From contig CM068542.1 of assembly GCA_035048495.1 (NCBI GenBank), forward strand, positions 36,485,109-36,549,108: a stretch of 64,000 bases of DNA. Reading direction: 5' to 3'. The notes beneath the pieces were generated by a model. That model did not search any database and was not told where the DNA came from. It worked only from the letters and a program-made list of their open reading frames with translations. Source of the DNA: Euptelea pleiosperma (taxonomy: Eukaryota > Streptophyta > Magnoliopsida > Ranunculales > Eupteleaceae). Every line of letters starts with the position of its first letter. Position 1 is the first letter of the stretch. The position numbers and the translations under genes were made by a program. This document shows positions 26,248-39,500 of this stretch, piece after piece.

Positions 26248-26520
26248 GATGGACCAGTGTGAACCAAGTGGTACTTCTCAGAGATCATTGACCATATGGA
26301 TGTTTGTTTTAGGACTTACAGACCAAAAATCAGCTTGATTAGTGATTTATAACCGTTGATTTAGCGTCTTTTCATGGGTTAATTTCACCCAGAGGGATTT
26401 GAGTATTATCTCGGAGTACTCAGATCCAAAGGTTTGGAGTATTATTTGTGAAGTTTATTTCGGCCCATAAGAGTAGTGGGACAGCAAGAGTGCTCCAAGT
26501 GGCATATTTAGAGGGGGAGA
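26248..26520. mobile_element. MITE family A, degenerate copy
   Basis: The left arm GACCATATGGATGTTTG and ACCAAAAATCAGCTTGATTAGTG is clear. The right arm is strongly decayed (CAAGAGTGCTCCAAGTGGCAT). Confidence 0.6.
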
Positions 26521-26940
26521 GATTTCAAAATCTGAACACCCTAGGGACAACAAATATTTTCTCTACACCGTACTGGTATCAGTAATAACAATAAATCAGC
26601 TTTAAATGGGTTTTAATGGTTTTAAGCACTTATCAAAAGAATCGTGTTCGGTAAAATTTAAAAAGTCATTTTTAAGCTCTCAAATCACCATAAGCAAAAG
26701 TCATTTCTTAATAACTTCTGCTCATTGTTTTTGGGAGAAGCTTCTTAAAAAAATTCTTTACAAGCTTATCCTTTAATTTTTTTTTGTTATACCACCAATA
26801 TTACCTTGTTATAATATCAAAACTTAAAATAAAATTTATCCTTTAACTTTTACCACCAATTTTTTTTTTTACCAAACAGGGCTTTTTAAGGAAAAAAAAA
26901 CTTCTCTGTTACCCAACAACCAAAACAGCTTAATTGGGTG

Positions 26941-27292
26941 GATGTAACAAGCTGTAGTGTAAGCTAGCACCATTTTTATCACCCATCGCTGCTATCTGGA
27001 CCCACTGACCGCATGGATGTTTAGCCCACATCTTGATGGATATACACACCAAAAATCACTATGATTAGTAATCTATAGTCATTATATTTTATTATTTTTA
27101 AGGCGTGATTATAGCCGTCGAATTCAACCATTGTTTTGATACTAATATCAACGGCTGAAAATTACGAAACGAGCTGATTTTTGGTATGGATCTTTACCAA
27201 GGGGTGGGCTAACCATCCATGAGGTCAGTGAGCCGGAGTAACAAAAATGGTGCTATCTTACGCTTTTGGTGTAAGCTACAGCTTGTTACATC
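26941..27292. mobile_element. MITE family B, copy 2, just upstream of CLF
   Basis: Inverted ends GATGTAACAAGCTGTAG / CTACAGCTTGTTACATC, with inner arms GTAAGCTAGCACCATTTTTA and TAAAAATGGTGCTATCTTAC-type. The right end is 255 bp before the CLF ATG, inside its promoter or leader. The same family abuts the FPP7 leader. Confidence 0.85.
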
Positions 27293-27547
27293 TCGACCCT
27301 ATAAGATTTTAAAAGGGACCGTCTTTCCCCCCAAATTTTTCTCCTCCCTTTCCGCGTGCTGTTTAGTTATCGTTATCAGTTCAACAAACAACGCGTTGTC
27401 GTTTCTTTCTTTAAAATTTCTCGGACCGGCGGACAGTGGTCTCCCGTGTTCCCAACTTCCCTTATCCGATATTAGGGTTTCAATTCCTAGGCTGACCCGC
27501 CAAAGGACTCAACACTTCCGCTGCATCAGCAAGCCTTGACGCCCTCA

Positions 27548-30500
27548 ATGTCATCGAAGGCCACACCTCCCGCTTCGGCGAGTAGATCTGACCTCTCCAT
27601 GTCCAAGGAACCCCAGGTAATCCATTCTCGAAGAAAACGAAACTCCGTTGGTCAAATTTACGGGTCTTCGTGGTCTGGTTGCGCAAGCAACTTTTTAATT
27701 TTTTTTTGTAAGGTAGTTGCGCAAGCAAATTGGATTCAAGTCGTAAATAGAGATTACCTAATGATCTTGTCACCGCACGACTGGATTTTGACTGCGTTGT
27801 GTTGGTAGTGGAATCTGTCTAGTGAAACTCCAGAATTTTATCATGTCATTGCCTAATTGGGATTTTAGAGCGACCTTAGGCTGGTGGATTTACTCTTCAT
27901 TTCTATGTACTTGTGAAATCTAGGTAGAGACATTGATATCGTTAGCAAATGTGATGCGATTTGGTACATTTGATGTGAGCGATTTGGACATTTGATGTGA
28001 TTTGGACATTCTAGACTCGAAATTAGGAGCTCCTAGAAAAAAATATGCGATTTGGTACATTTGATGCGAGCGAGCAAGTTCGGTACATTTTGGTCTCCCC
28101 AAATACTGCATTATCTGCAATTTGTTGTTGTAAGTAGGTTGGTCTCTTGTTGTTTGGTCACAGATGATAGGAGTACAAGAAGCATGCCAAAGCACTGGTG
28201 ACATTTTCTCGGTTATTGATTCTGTGAAGAAACAATTCGTCGCTGACAGATTTGTATCAATAAAGGTGCATTTTTATAGTAGCTGTGTTTACTATTGTTT
28301 GAGCTAGTAAGATTTCAGACGTTGCCATTAAAATATATCTACTTATTGATCTTACCCCATTTTCAGAAAAAAATGGAAGAGAATAGGCAAAAGCTGGTTG
28401 GTATCACAGATCATATTTATAATTTGTCAAACTCGAGAAGAAACAGTGCGATAAGTGATACCGATAAAAATGTAGATTTACTGAGAAAGAAGCAACAAGA
28501 TACACTTTGTGTGTTAAATGGTTCTGATCTAATTAATGGAGAAAAGGATAGCAGTGGCTGCGAAGAAGATAGCCATGCTTTTGTAGGGACTAGTTGTGGA
28601 GCAAAGAATGCCGTTCGTTCAATCAAGCTTGCAGAGGTGAAAAAGTTACCTCCGTATACTACATGGGTGTTTTTGGATAGGTATGTTACAACTGTGTTTT
28701 TTCATGTATTAGTTTTGCAATTGTCATTTTTATCGCCACTTTTAAATGAATCCTTCCATATGGGTTTCTCATAACGTGGTTCAAAGTTTTGTACCATCTC
28801 GGCTGAGACATCTTATTTTAGTATGGTACCAAGACGACATATAGGGGTATGTATCATCTTGTATCAAAAAATTCATTTAAGTAATTAAAACTTTGTTCTT
28901 CCCATAATTTGTGTCATTATTTTTAGCTTAAGCAAGCATAAGAATTAAGAAATAATTAATTGTAATGTATCTTCATATCTTTGTGTATCGAGACGTGTTG
29001 ACTTTTTTCCCCATGTTACGTCCCATTAACCTATCGATATGTTACACTTGACCAAGGTTTTAAACCCTGGCTTGTAATGCTACGAGTAGGTGTCTTTAGT
29101 CATTAGAAATACTCACACCTTACTACTTTATTAGCATTGGTTGTCTAGTTGCAGTGTACTTGGATTAAGGCCCATCTGGATGGCAAGACTTGATGCTGCT
29201 AACAAAATGAGCTGAATAAAAATTAATGAAAACAAAAACCACCATTTTGCGAAAATGGTGCCACCATCGTTTTAGTTTTAGGGTGGTTTTTCTAATGACA
29301 CAGATAACAAGGTGCAAAGTTGGAGCCATCCAAATGTATTGAAACGCAAACCCAGGTGGAGACGAACCAGATGGAGCCGAGATGAGGGGGGAGGAACTCT
29401 CGTAAAAGAAGGAGAATGGCAGGCAGCGGCAGCAATGCTGGTGATTGGAGACAAACCAGCTGTGTTGGCTACTCACACCGTACTATTTTATTAGCATTGG
29501 TTGTCTAGTTGCAGTGTACTTGGATTAAGGCCCATCAGGATGGCAAGACTTGATGCTGCTAACAAAATGAGCTGAATAAAAATTAATGAAAACAAAAACC
29601 ACCATTTTGCGAAAATGGTGCCACCATCGTTTTAGTTTTAGGGTGGTTTTTCTAATGACACAGATAACAAGGTAAAGTTGGAGCCATCCAAATGAATTGA
29701 AACGCAAATCCAGGTGGAGACGAACCAGATGGAGCTGAGATGAGGGGGGAGGAACTCTCGTAAAAGAAGGAGAATGGCCGGCAGCGGCAGCAATGCTGGT
29801 GATTGGAGACGAACCAGCTGCGTTGGCCCCCCCCCTCTCTGAATTGAACTTAGAATAACTTTTTTTTCCTTTCCCATTTTTCTCTTTTTTTCTAACTATT
29901 TTTTGCAAATAAGTCAAAATTTTCACTTTACCATTTTAATTCGTATGATCGAAAGTTGCTATTATTTGGAATGTTGATGTTAGAAGATGCTTTTTCCTAT
30001 TAAAGGACTGCTCTTATTTGTTTCTAATATGGTTGTGCATTCAATGTTTAGTGAGCTTATAATGTTTATGTTAGTTTTCAAATTTTGTTATGCATACATT
30101 TGAACTTCTACTTGATGTGACTGGTTCTATTATTAAACTGGTGTAGAAATCAAAGAATGACAGAGGATCAGTCAGTGGTTGGCCGAAGGAGAATCTATTA
30201 TGGTCAAAATGGTGGAGAAGCTCTAATTTGCAGTGACAGTGAGGAAGAAGCAGTTGAGGATGAAGAAGAAAAGAAAGAATTTGGTGATTATGAAGATTAT
30301 ATTGTTCGGTTGGTATAACCATAACACCTGACAAAGATTATACCATGAAATCTGCTGAAGTTGGTGAATTACGTGCCTGTTTTTTCTTTTCCTTTTTTGC
30401 TTATATTTAAATTCTATATTATGACATATTGTCTGGCATTTGTGATTGTCTTCTTATCTTTCACACTATGAAGGTTGTTATATGCTTTTGTTGTTGAACT

Positions 30501-33500
30501 TATATCTGTTATTCACTCAATTTGGTATAGTTCTCTCTCTCTGTCTCTCTCTCTTTGGGGGGGGGGGGGGGTGGTGGTGGTTTGGGAGTGGGGTTGTAAT
30601 TCCCTGTAGCGTTTCCCAATAATGGTTAATTAAAATTGTATTGTATTTGTACTATAAAATGTTTGTAAAGTGTATGCACTATGATAAGCCTGATCTTCCA
30701 GATTAGATTTATTTTGTTAATTGTATATATGACGTTGCCAAAGAAGCAGGGTTCTCCTTCCTCTTCATTTTCTGGACTTCCAGAATTGCTCAAGTTTGAA
30801 TCGATTAGGCATGTAGCTTGGCTGAACCATTTGGATGATTTGAGTCAACTTGCCTGCTTATATAAATGATGTGAAAATCCCAAACAATCTCAAAGGTTAG
30901 GAAATATCACTGAATGTAGGAAATAAGCAAGATCTAAAGAAATGAGTTTTCCAAAAAAAAAAAAATCCAGTAAGGAGAGGGGGTTCACGACACGTATTTG
31001 GCAACACTTTTTTCGCCCTTTTTAATTTCAACAGGTTAATCTTAGCAGCTTACTACATCTTAAAGAATGGTTCTTATGTCCTTTTGGTGTCCGTGGCTTC
31101 TTGTGGAGTCTTTTGCCCTTTTACTCTCTATCTTTGTAGTCAAGGTGCTCGTCTCAGGCACAAGGTGCACCTAAAGCGCCTTAGAAGTTAGAAGGGTCAA
31201 GGCGGGGCCCGTTTAGTAAGGCGCGTGTCTCAGACCAGGCTCCAGGCGCATCAAGTGCGCGCCTCACTAAAATATATATTTTTTTTTGTAAAAATTATGT
31301 ACTTTTGGGTTAAGCTTAAGGTTACAATCAAGGTCAAGAGTAAGGGTAAGGGCTTTAGTAAGGGAGCTGGAAGAGGAGGAAGATGCCAATTCGGAGGAGA
31401 CAGAAGAAGATTATATTGAGAAGGCTAACACATCTAATGATGATGGGGATGCAGCTAATGATTTACCTGTTTTGTTATTTTATGATACTATTTTTCTTAA
31501 TTTTTTATATTTTTTATATTTCTTATATTTCTTATTATAATTTTTAATATTGTGCCTCGCTTTAGTCAGGTGCATGCCTTGCCTTGCGCCTCAGGCACCA
31601 GGGGTCCTAGCGCCTTGCGCCCTTAACTACCTTGCTCTCTATCGGAATATTTGGAAATAAGAATTACATAATTTTAAAAATTAAAGTTGGATTGGAAGAT
31701 TGGGTGAAAGAAAAGATCATTTCTTGCTTTATTTTGGAGTTCCATCTTTAGGGAGTTCATAGGCATTTCATACGGGATTCTCACTTCAAATTGGGATGTC
31801 ATTGTTCTTGAAGATTCTAATCTAGGGTGATCTTGTAAGTTGTAGAGTCTTCTTTTGCTTTTGAGTGACTTTTATCTAGGTTTTTTTTTTTTAATTTTTA
31901 AATATATACAATTTTACAAATTTCAAAAAAATCTGGTAATTTACTTTAGAAACAGACAACCAGCAAATTGAATTTCTCACTAAATCTTGAGAAAATTGAG
32001 ATATTTTGTGAGACATTCTGAAAAATAAGTATTAGCTAGTCAGTCTTGTGACTGATTTTGATGTATGGATTAACTTCATACAGCTTGGTTTTCATTTTCC
32101 CAATCATGCAGAAAAAGGGAGAATATATGTACAATAAAATTAGTCCTAAACATTTTATGGAGTAGACAGTGTTAAAATGTGTAGAAGTACCTAAACATTG
32201 AGTTTTTTTTTCCCATCCTCTTTTTGCCTCCTTTGCTATGTTCTCCTCTTCTTCAAGCTAGTGGCTTTCTCTAAATACACCTCCCCGCATGAGTAACTTT
32301 CTTTCCAGGAAAAAAGTAATGTTCAACGAAGCAGGATTTCTTATCTTAGCTATATTTTCTGTTATCATGGTCTAGGGAAAGTAATTTCATAATAAAATTA
32401 TGCTCAGGCTAAATCTATATCCTTTTGATGTTGTGACATCATAAAATTGTGAAAGTACTATCAAAAAATAAAATAAAATTGTGAAAGCATATTATGGAAC
32501 CATTACTTGTAATTTCCTGCTTTTAATAGTCCAACTCCAAGCAACTCTATATCATCACGTAATCCAGAACATAGAATTTATGTTCAACTGCCTGATCAAT
32601 CTTCAATCTCAACAGTCTATAACAAGTACAATACATACCAGCATTCTCCTCGGGAAAATCAGATCATAAACTCTGCGTTTTGAATATTTAAAAAAAAAGC
32701 AATGACCCGGCTCAAATTTGCTCGAGGAAACTTGGATTGTAGTTGCTTCTGGCAACCATACAGGTTATAAACTTCTCTAGTCAATAATAATGGAATTGGA
32801 CTGGCGTGGTTTATGTGTCCAGTATGCTGGCTTACCAACATTTGCACATTGTTTTGAGTTCCTTGAAACATTTTAAGTGTGTGTATGTAGACACGTGGGG
32901 TGTGTGAAGTCTTGAAGCATCCTTAAGTGTTTGGCATAGCAACCTTTGAATATTCAAATACAAGGACACTTACATATAATTAACTAATCAGATCAATAAT
33001 TACAAGTATTGTAGCTCGCATGAATACTGTGTGATGTGGAGAACCCTTCTGATATAAAAAGAAAAAAAAAACAAGATTAGTGATTCTTTGTTACACAGTC
33101 TATGTGTTTTATAGAAAGAAAGAGATAGCAAAAATAAACCGAAATCATAGAGAGGGAGATAGCCAATGGAGAAAAAAATTCTAGGTCAAGACAGACTCTG
33201 TTCAATACTTTAAGGTGGTACACCGTGGTAGTCATGAAAAACCTTTCTCTTTCAAAGTTCCATTACATGACATGAAATGTATTAAAAGACACTTCATTAT
33301 CATACTGACACATCATATTTCATTGATTTCTGCCTGTACATGTCTAGGGATGTTGTGTCAAGTATCCAAGTGTCCAACTGAACACCTAATCGACACCTAC
33401 ACGATCAATTTATTGGGGAATTTTTGGGCCAATTTACCATAACTTTTAACACAAGCTGAAGAAAGTCAATTTTACAAGATAGGAACAGATGTGCTTAGAA

Positions 33501-36500
33501 TTATTAGAGAAATAACTGAGTGGGGAGGAAGAAGAAGAAGCCTTCTGTTATACAATCTAGAGATGCAGCCTCCTGTTGTACTTAATTATAATGAACTCTA
33601 CCCATGCAGTTTCAGCTGCTAGAGCATCTATACCCCTGTATTTTGTACCAGTACAAGATATGCAACTGGTTTGTTTTCTTCTACTCTACGGAATTCAAAA
33701 GAGAACTTGTTACTTGACAGAAGATATGGCTTTAGATAAAACTGGTTGGAGAAACAGGATTCATGCTGCTGACCTCTTATAGTTGGGATAAGGCCTATGA
33801 TGATGAAATGTTTACATTATAGCTTGCATACAATACAAGGGATATTTACTATGTCATTTTATCTAATATGTCAGAATGACCATTCAAGAGGTTGGTTTGT
33901 CTGATGCTGTGCTGGATTCACTGGCTCAATGTTTTACTAGAAGACCTTGTGATGTCGAGGTATGCTTCTTATGACAGGATAATGTGATACTGGTCCACAA
34001 AGTGTTTTTTTTTTACTAGTTCTGTATTTATGAGAGTAATCATTTTCATTTTTCTCTCCCACTTTAGTTTTCTCCCTCTTGTCTCTGATAAGAACTGGTC
34101 ATAGTGTGAACTTTGGTCCAGCTGTTCCCCATTCATTTTGTGCTGGCTTTACAGAGGTATGAACCAACATCAAACATCTTATACAGGCAAGATACAAAAT
34201 TCTTCTTAAGGGAGAGAAAGCTGTGCAGTTCTCTGAGAAGGGGGATATTGAAGGTGATTCACAAGTTGAAGATGAATTTGTCGAGAAAGATCTGGATGCT
34301 GCTCTGGATTCTTTTGACAACCTATTCTGTCGACGATGTCTTGTAAGCACCAGTTCTCCTACTTTACATTTCTGTGTATAACAAGTTTCTGATGTGCATT
34401 GTTTTATTCTGGCAGGTGTTTGATTGTAGATTACATGGATGTTCTCAGGATCTAGTTTTTCCTGTAAGTTGATGGCCGGGAGAGTAGCATTGTCTAAATG
34501 TTTACAGGATTTAAATTTTTGTTGTCTCCCTTTGATATCAGGCTGAGAAACAACTTCCATGGAGCTATTTGGATCAGGAAAAAATATCCTGTGGTAGTCA
34601 TTGCTATCGACTGGTATGCATTTAAGTGTTGGGTGTATGATTGTGGTGAATTTGATTAGCATTATTGTGCACCTTAAGTAGTTGCTAAACAGATTAAAGT
34701 TGGCACACTTTACTCCTAGATTTGTCAAGTTTTATTTATGTGGCTTCATGTTGACTTATGTGTCAGGCCCTAAAGTCAGAAAATATGGCTATGGCAAGCT
34801 CTTCTGTGACCGATGCTTTTGAAGAAAAACCAATCACTTTATCTGGTAGTGCTGGGGGTCAGATATCGTCCAGAAAGAAAGCTGTTGTTTCATCTGTGGG
34901 AAGGAGACTCAAGTCTAACCAGAATGAAATTGCCTCTTCTAATGCAAGAAATATATCAGACAGCAGCAAGTCAAAGATAAGACCGCGGCGGGACAGCACT
35001 TTAATTCAACACTCTTCATTGCCCCTCAAGACAAAGCTTGTAGGAAAATGTGGAATTCGTAAGAGAAATAGCAAGCGAGCTGCCGAGCGTGTTCTCGTTT
35101 GCATGCGGAAGAGACAGAAGAAAATAGTAGCTTTTGATTCTGATCCAGTTGTCAACGGATGTCTTTGGCCTAGAGATGTGAAGCTTAGATCTAGTTCATG
35201 CAAGGAAAATGAAGATGCTAGTTCTTATTCACAACAGAAATTAAAATCTCCAATATCTAGAAAGTCTAGAAGGAAGGAATCATCAGTTCGGGATAATAAC
35301 AAACTGGTGTTAGTTGATGTTCATGATGAACCATCTAATGAGATGATTAAGGACCAACCTGTGACTGGTAGTGATGACAATTTAAGGAGAGAGGAGGTTG
35401 TTGATGAAAACATATGCAAACATGAAGGTGCTAAATCTTGGAAATCCATTGAGAAGGGCCTGTTTACGAAAGGCATAGAGATCTTCGGAAGGAATAGGTG
35501 AGTGAATTTCATTCATGTTGGGAACAGCGAGGTTTGATTTCTTGTTTCATATTTGGTTTGATATTTGTATAGCCAGGTTGCAGATATCCTAAATATGCAT
35601 GATTGGTTGAAATAACAATATTGCATTACCTTAAAGCTTGTTCAAATTTACTTGTAAAAGAAGGATGATTAAATTTGGTGGATCGATTTTACATGTAAAT
35701 TTATTTTCTTCCTTTCAAAGGTACAATTTTATCTTGTTCAATAGCACAAATACTTTAATATGAATGCTAAGCACATTATGTGGTGGCACAGACCTGCGTG
35801 GACATGTTTCCAATCCAAATTATCAATTTCTTATGTACAAGACTGTTCTTATTTAGATCTGTTTGGAAACTAAGAATCTGGAGTTTTTGTCTTCTAAAAC
35901 TTGAATAATTGTCTTTGCTTATGTATGGTGTGATTGGTAATGTATTCTCCCTAACAATAACTTTGTCCATCTTGGGACATGTATGCTGCATATTGAATAC
36001 GTTTTTACTTTCATGCTGATCTTGATCTTTGTACAGTTTTGATTTGATATGTTGTATACCATACATCTGTAACTTTCTTCACCTTCCATCAATTTACTGA
36101 CATTGCATAAGGATAACCATCACTAAAGTGTAGCTTTTGTGATGGTTATCCTTTTGCAATTTATTACACTCCTGGGGTTCAGTGGGTTTAGAAGGTTAAA
36201 TTTTTTGAGCCATTCACAGAATAGGAGGAAATGAAGGAGCATAAGGGTGTTCTGATGTTTGCAGTTATCAATTTGATTTCCTTGGAAAGATGTGGCCACA
36301 CACATAAGATTTACAGATAATGGAGTCAAGGCAGCAAGATGGTTGACCAGTCTCTGTCCAAACCCCTTGGGCATAACACATGTTCTGATACCTCTTTGTA
36401 CAGAGAACATGTCTTGCCTCCTGCATTTCTTGTTTGGTAAATCTAGATGAACAAACTGATTAACATTTTGAAGACAGGGATTTGAATTGGATATTTTTTT

Positions 36501-39500
36501 TATGGTAAAAAATTCATTCATCTCGGTTATTTCGAAAGAAGAAAAAGAAGAAAACAAGGGGTCTGTTGAATTTTAGGTATTCAGTTTCACCAATAAGATA
36601 CGGAGAGTTACTTCACATTTGAAATTGCACAGAAAAGACTATTTATCTCAGAGAGGTCTACAGAAAGTTTGGGGAAAACGTCAATGGCTGCTGGCTTATT
36701 TGGCAAAGAAAATAGAGTACGTTATAAAGAATTAATTGGTTCGTTGCACATTTGGGCGCATTTGGCACATCTAATTGAATTTTTAACTGTTTATACAAAA
36801 ATAAACTTCTCTATTCTCACTCAAATATAAGGTTGAGTCGACCGTTTTCAACTCCTTGGATGATTGGACAAAGAACTGTTGTGAACTCAGTCATTTCCCG
36901 AGGGTTTTAACTACTTCTTTCAGATGCATTTGGTTGCACTATTTTCCTTCAGCTGGAATTTGGGTTTTACTGAAGAGGTCAGGGATCAGCTTCAATTCTT
37001 CGTTTGTGAAAGAATAGGAAAAGGAAGAAGGAGGATGATGAGAAGAAATTACAGATGAGTGGTCAGGCTGATGACAAAGTAGGGTGGCGCAGTGTGGATT
37101 TATAGTTAAGGTGTTGAATGAAGAGATCAGAATAAATAAATAAATGAAAGGAGAAAATTACAATAAATGCCCCTACACCTGTTCTTAGTTGCTTGAAGGA
37201 TGCTTTTTTTTGGTCCAGAAAAGTTTGAGCAGAATGGTTCCATAGATGCTTGCAGTGATTGGAGGATGTTGTTTCACTATTACAGTGTGCTTTATATGAT
37301 CCCAAAGGAGTAGAATAATTCATGTACGACTACTAAATCTAGATGAGCAATAATAAATTGCTTATTATGTCCTGTCAGGTATACTCTTTTTTATTCTCTA
37401 TTACTAAATATTTCTCCATATCCATCACTTACTACAGTGTGCTATATATGATCCAAAAGGAGTTAGAATAATTCATGTACGACCACTAAATCTAGAAAAG
37501 CAAAAGCTATATGTGTTAGGTAGAATTGAATGGTAAAATGGGATTCATGTTGCCGACCCAAATCATTGGGATAAAGCTTTGTAAGTGATAATGATATATG
37601 TCATGTATAGGAAAATGTATGTATGTAGGTGCTCATAATACATTCTTTCTTTTGGGGATTCGCATCGTTATACTCTATTTACTGCTCTTCTCTCCCTTGA
37701 TTCTCTGTTTCCATGCAAATTTCATTAAGAATCCAACGTGGAGTTCTTTTTTCATAATTTCATCCAATTATTGTGGAAGCAACTAGAAGATCCAATTAGA
37801 TACTGCATGTGAGAATTTTCTTTATGCCTGCATGGTAATGTCAGTAAGATACTGACTAATCAAAATTACTGAGATAATTTAATGCTTCTGTTAATTTGTT
37901 CTGATTTAGATAGGAAGTTAGTCTAAAAGCTCCTGAAATCCATAGAACCTTCTAGGTAAGGAGTGTTGTTTTCATTCATAAACATATCGAAGCAAACACA
38001 TTTTTCTTTGGAATTGGAAAGAAAAACACATTTTAAACACAAATATAGTATCCTAGGGCATGGGACACCGATCTGCACAGCTCTAACTTTTCTTTTAGTT
38101 TCCCTGGCGAGGCCTCTAAAATTTCCCTTGACCATTTACAACTTCTGACTCGTCATTGAAAAGGTGTCAACTTTTCTCTTTGATTGGCCTTGGTCTCAGA
38201 AATGCAAATTAATTGATTCTACTTATGGAGCTTCGATGACATTCTAGCCAAAAATTTATACGCCTCCTTTTTTTTACACAGATTTGCCTTGTAATGTTAT
38301 AAAGAAAAGAATTCTTAGCCATGGGTGGCCTATCTCTTTTCAAATACACTATTGTTTCCTCAGAATTTTGCATAGTTGTCAGATACTCTCTTTCTCCATA
38401 TGTTTTGCACACCTTTTTGAACATTTAGGTTCTCTCTTACGCCAAAGATTGTTCTAGAACTAGGGCTTGGCACCTTATGTGTAATATTTATCTTCTATCT
38501 ATTTAACTATCAGAGTATTTACTTTGTTAGCTTCTATGGCATTACTGTGGTTATGCATTTAACAGGGTTCTTTTATTTGTCTGGACAGCTGCCTAATTGC
38601 CAGGAATCTTCTGAATGGCATGAAGACATGTGCAGAGATCTTTCAATACATGAATTTCACTGAAAATAAGCTAGCCTATAGAGCAGGTGATGGTGTAAAT
38701 TCTCTTATTGAAGGCCATTCCAAGGTTGACTACAATGGCACTATGGTTAGTATGCTTTCTATGCTTAAGTGTCTTGTTTTGGACCATTCTTTCTCTAACA
38801 AAAAATGAATGCTTTCTTTCGAAATGCATTTCAGGGTAGCGAACTACGGACTAGATCAAGGTTCATGCGCAGGAGGGGTAGGGTTCGACGTTTGAAGTAT
38901 ACTTGGAAGTCTGCTGGCTACCATTCAATTAGGAAGCGGATTACTGAGAGGAAGGATCAGCCATGCAGGCAGTACAACCCTTGTAGTTGCCAATCTGCTT
39001 GTGGAAAGCAGTGTACATGCCTTTTAAATGGAACCTGCTGCGAAAAATATTGCGGGTGATTCTTTACAATTCCTTCTGAATCAAGAACAATCAAAGGAAC
39101 TGAATATCTCTTTTTTTCTCGTTTGTTCATTTTTTTCCTGCTTTTTTTTCTTCCAAAAACTGGCTGATAAAACCTACAAAATGATATAAATGGAACTAAT
39201 ATATTTGTTTCTAATGGATGGTTCATAAGCATGAGTATTTAACCCTATTAATAAACAAAACAAACCATCCATTGTAATGTTGGAGTGGCGAACATTTGTA
39301 AATTGTATGTGAACATCTCCTCCCAGGATGTTTTAGACATTCAATTTTATGTTTATATTACTTCAAGTTTCTAATTGAACCTAATGTGTTCCATACAGGA
39401 ATTGTTTACATTTTCACTAATTTGAATGATTATGGTGTATTAGATGTGTTACCTTCCTAGTGCTATATATGTACACTACCAGTACTGATTTTTATTCTTC

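Larger units (their letters stand above)
23542..27547. promoter_or_regulatory. Head-to-head intergenic region between the plastid-protein gene and CLF
   Basis: The 4.0 kb between the two start codons must hold both promoters. It is largely made of repeats: a GGGCC-rich foldback (about 23740-23890), MITE-A copies, three tandem Helitron-like units and MITE-B copy 2. Clear TATA boxes were not identified. Unique sequence remains mainly at 23542-23730 and 27293-27547. Confidence 0.6.

Noticed and set aside
34099..34728. 209-codon minus-strand frame opposite CLF exons 6-8
   Set aside because: It overlaps real CLF exons and introns on the other strand. The peptide shows no family features.
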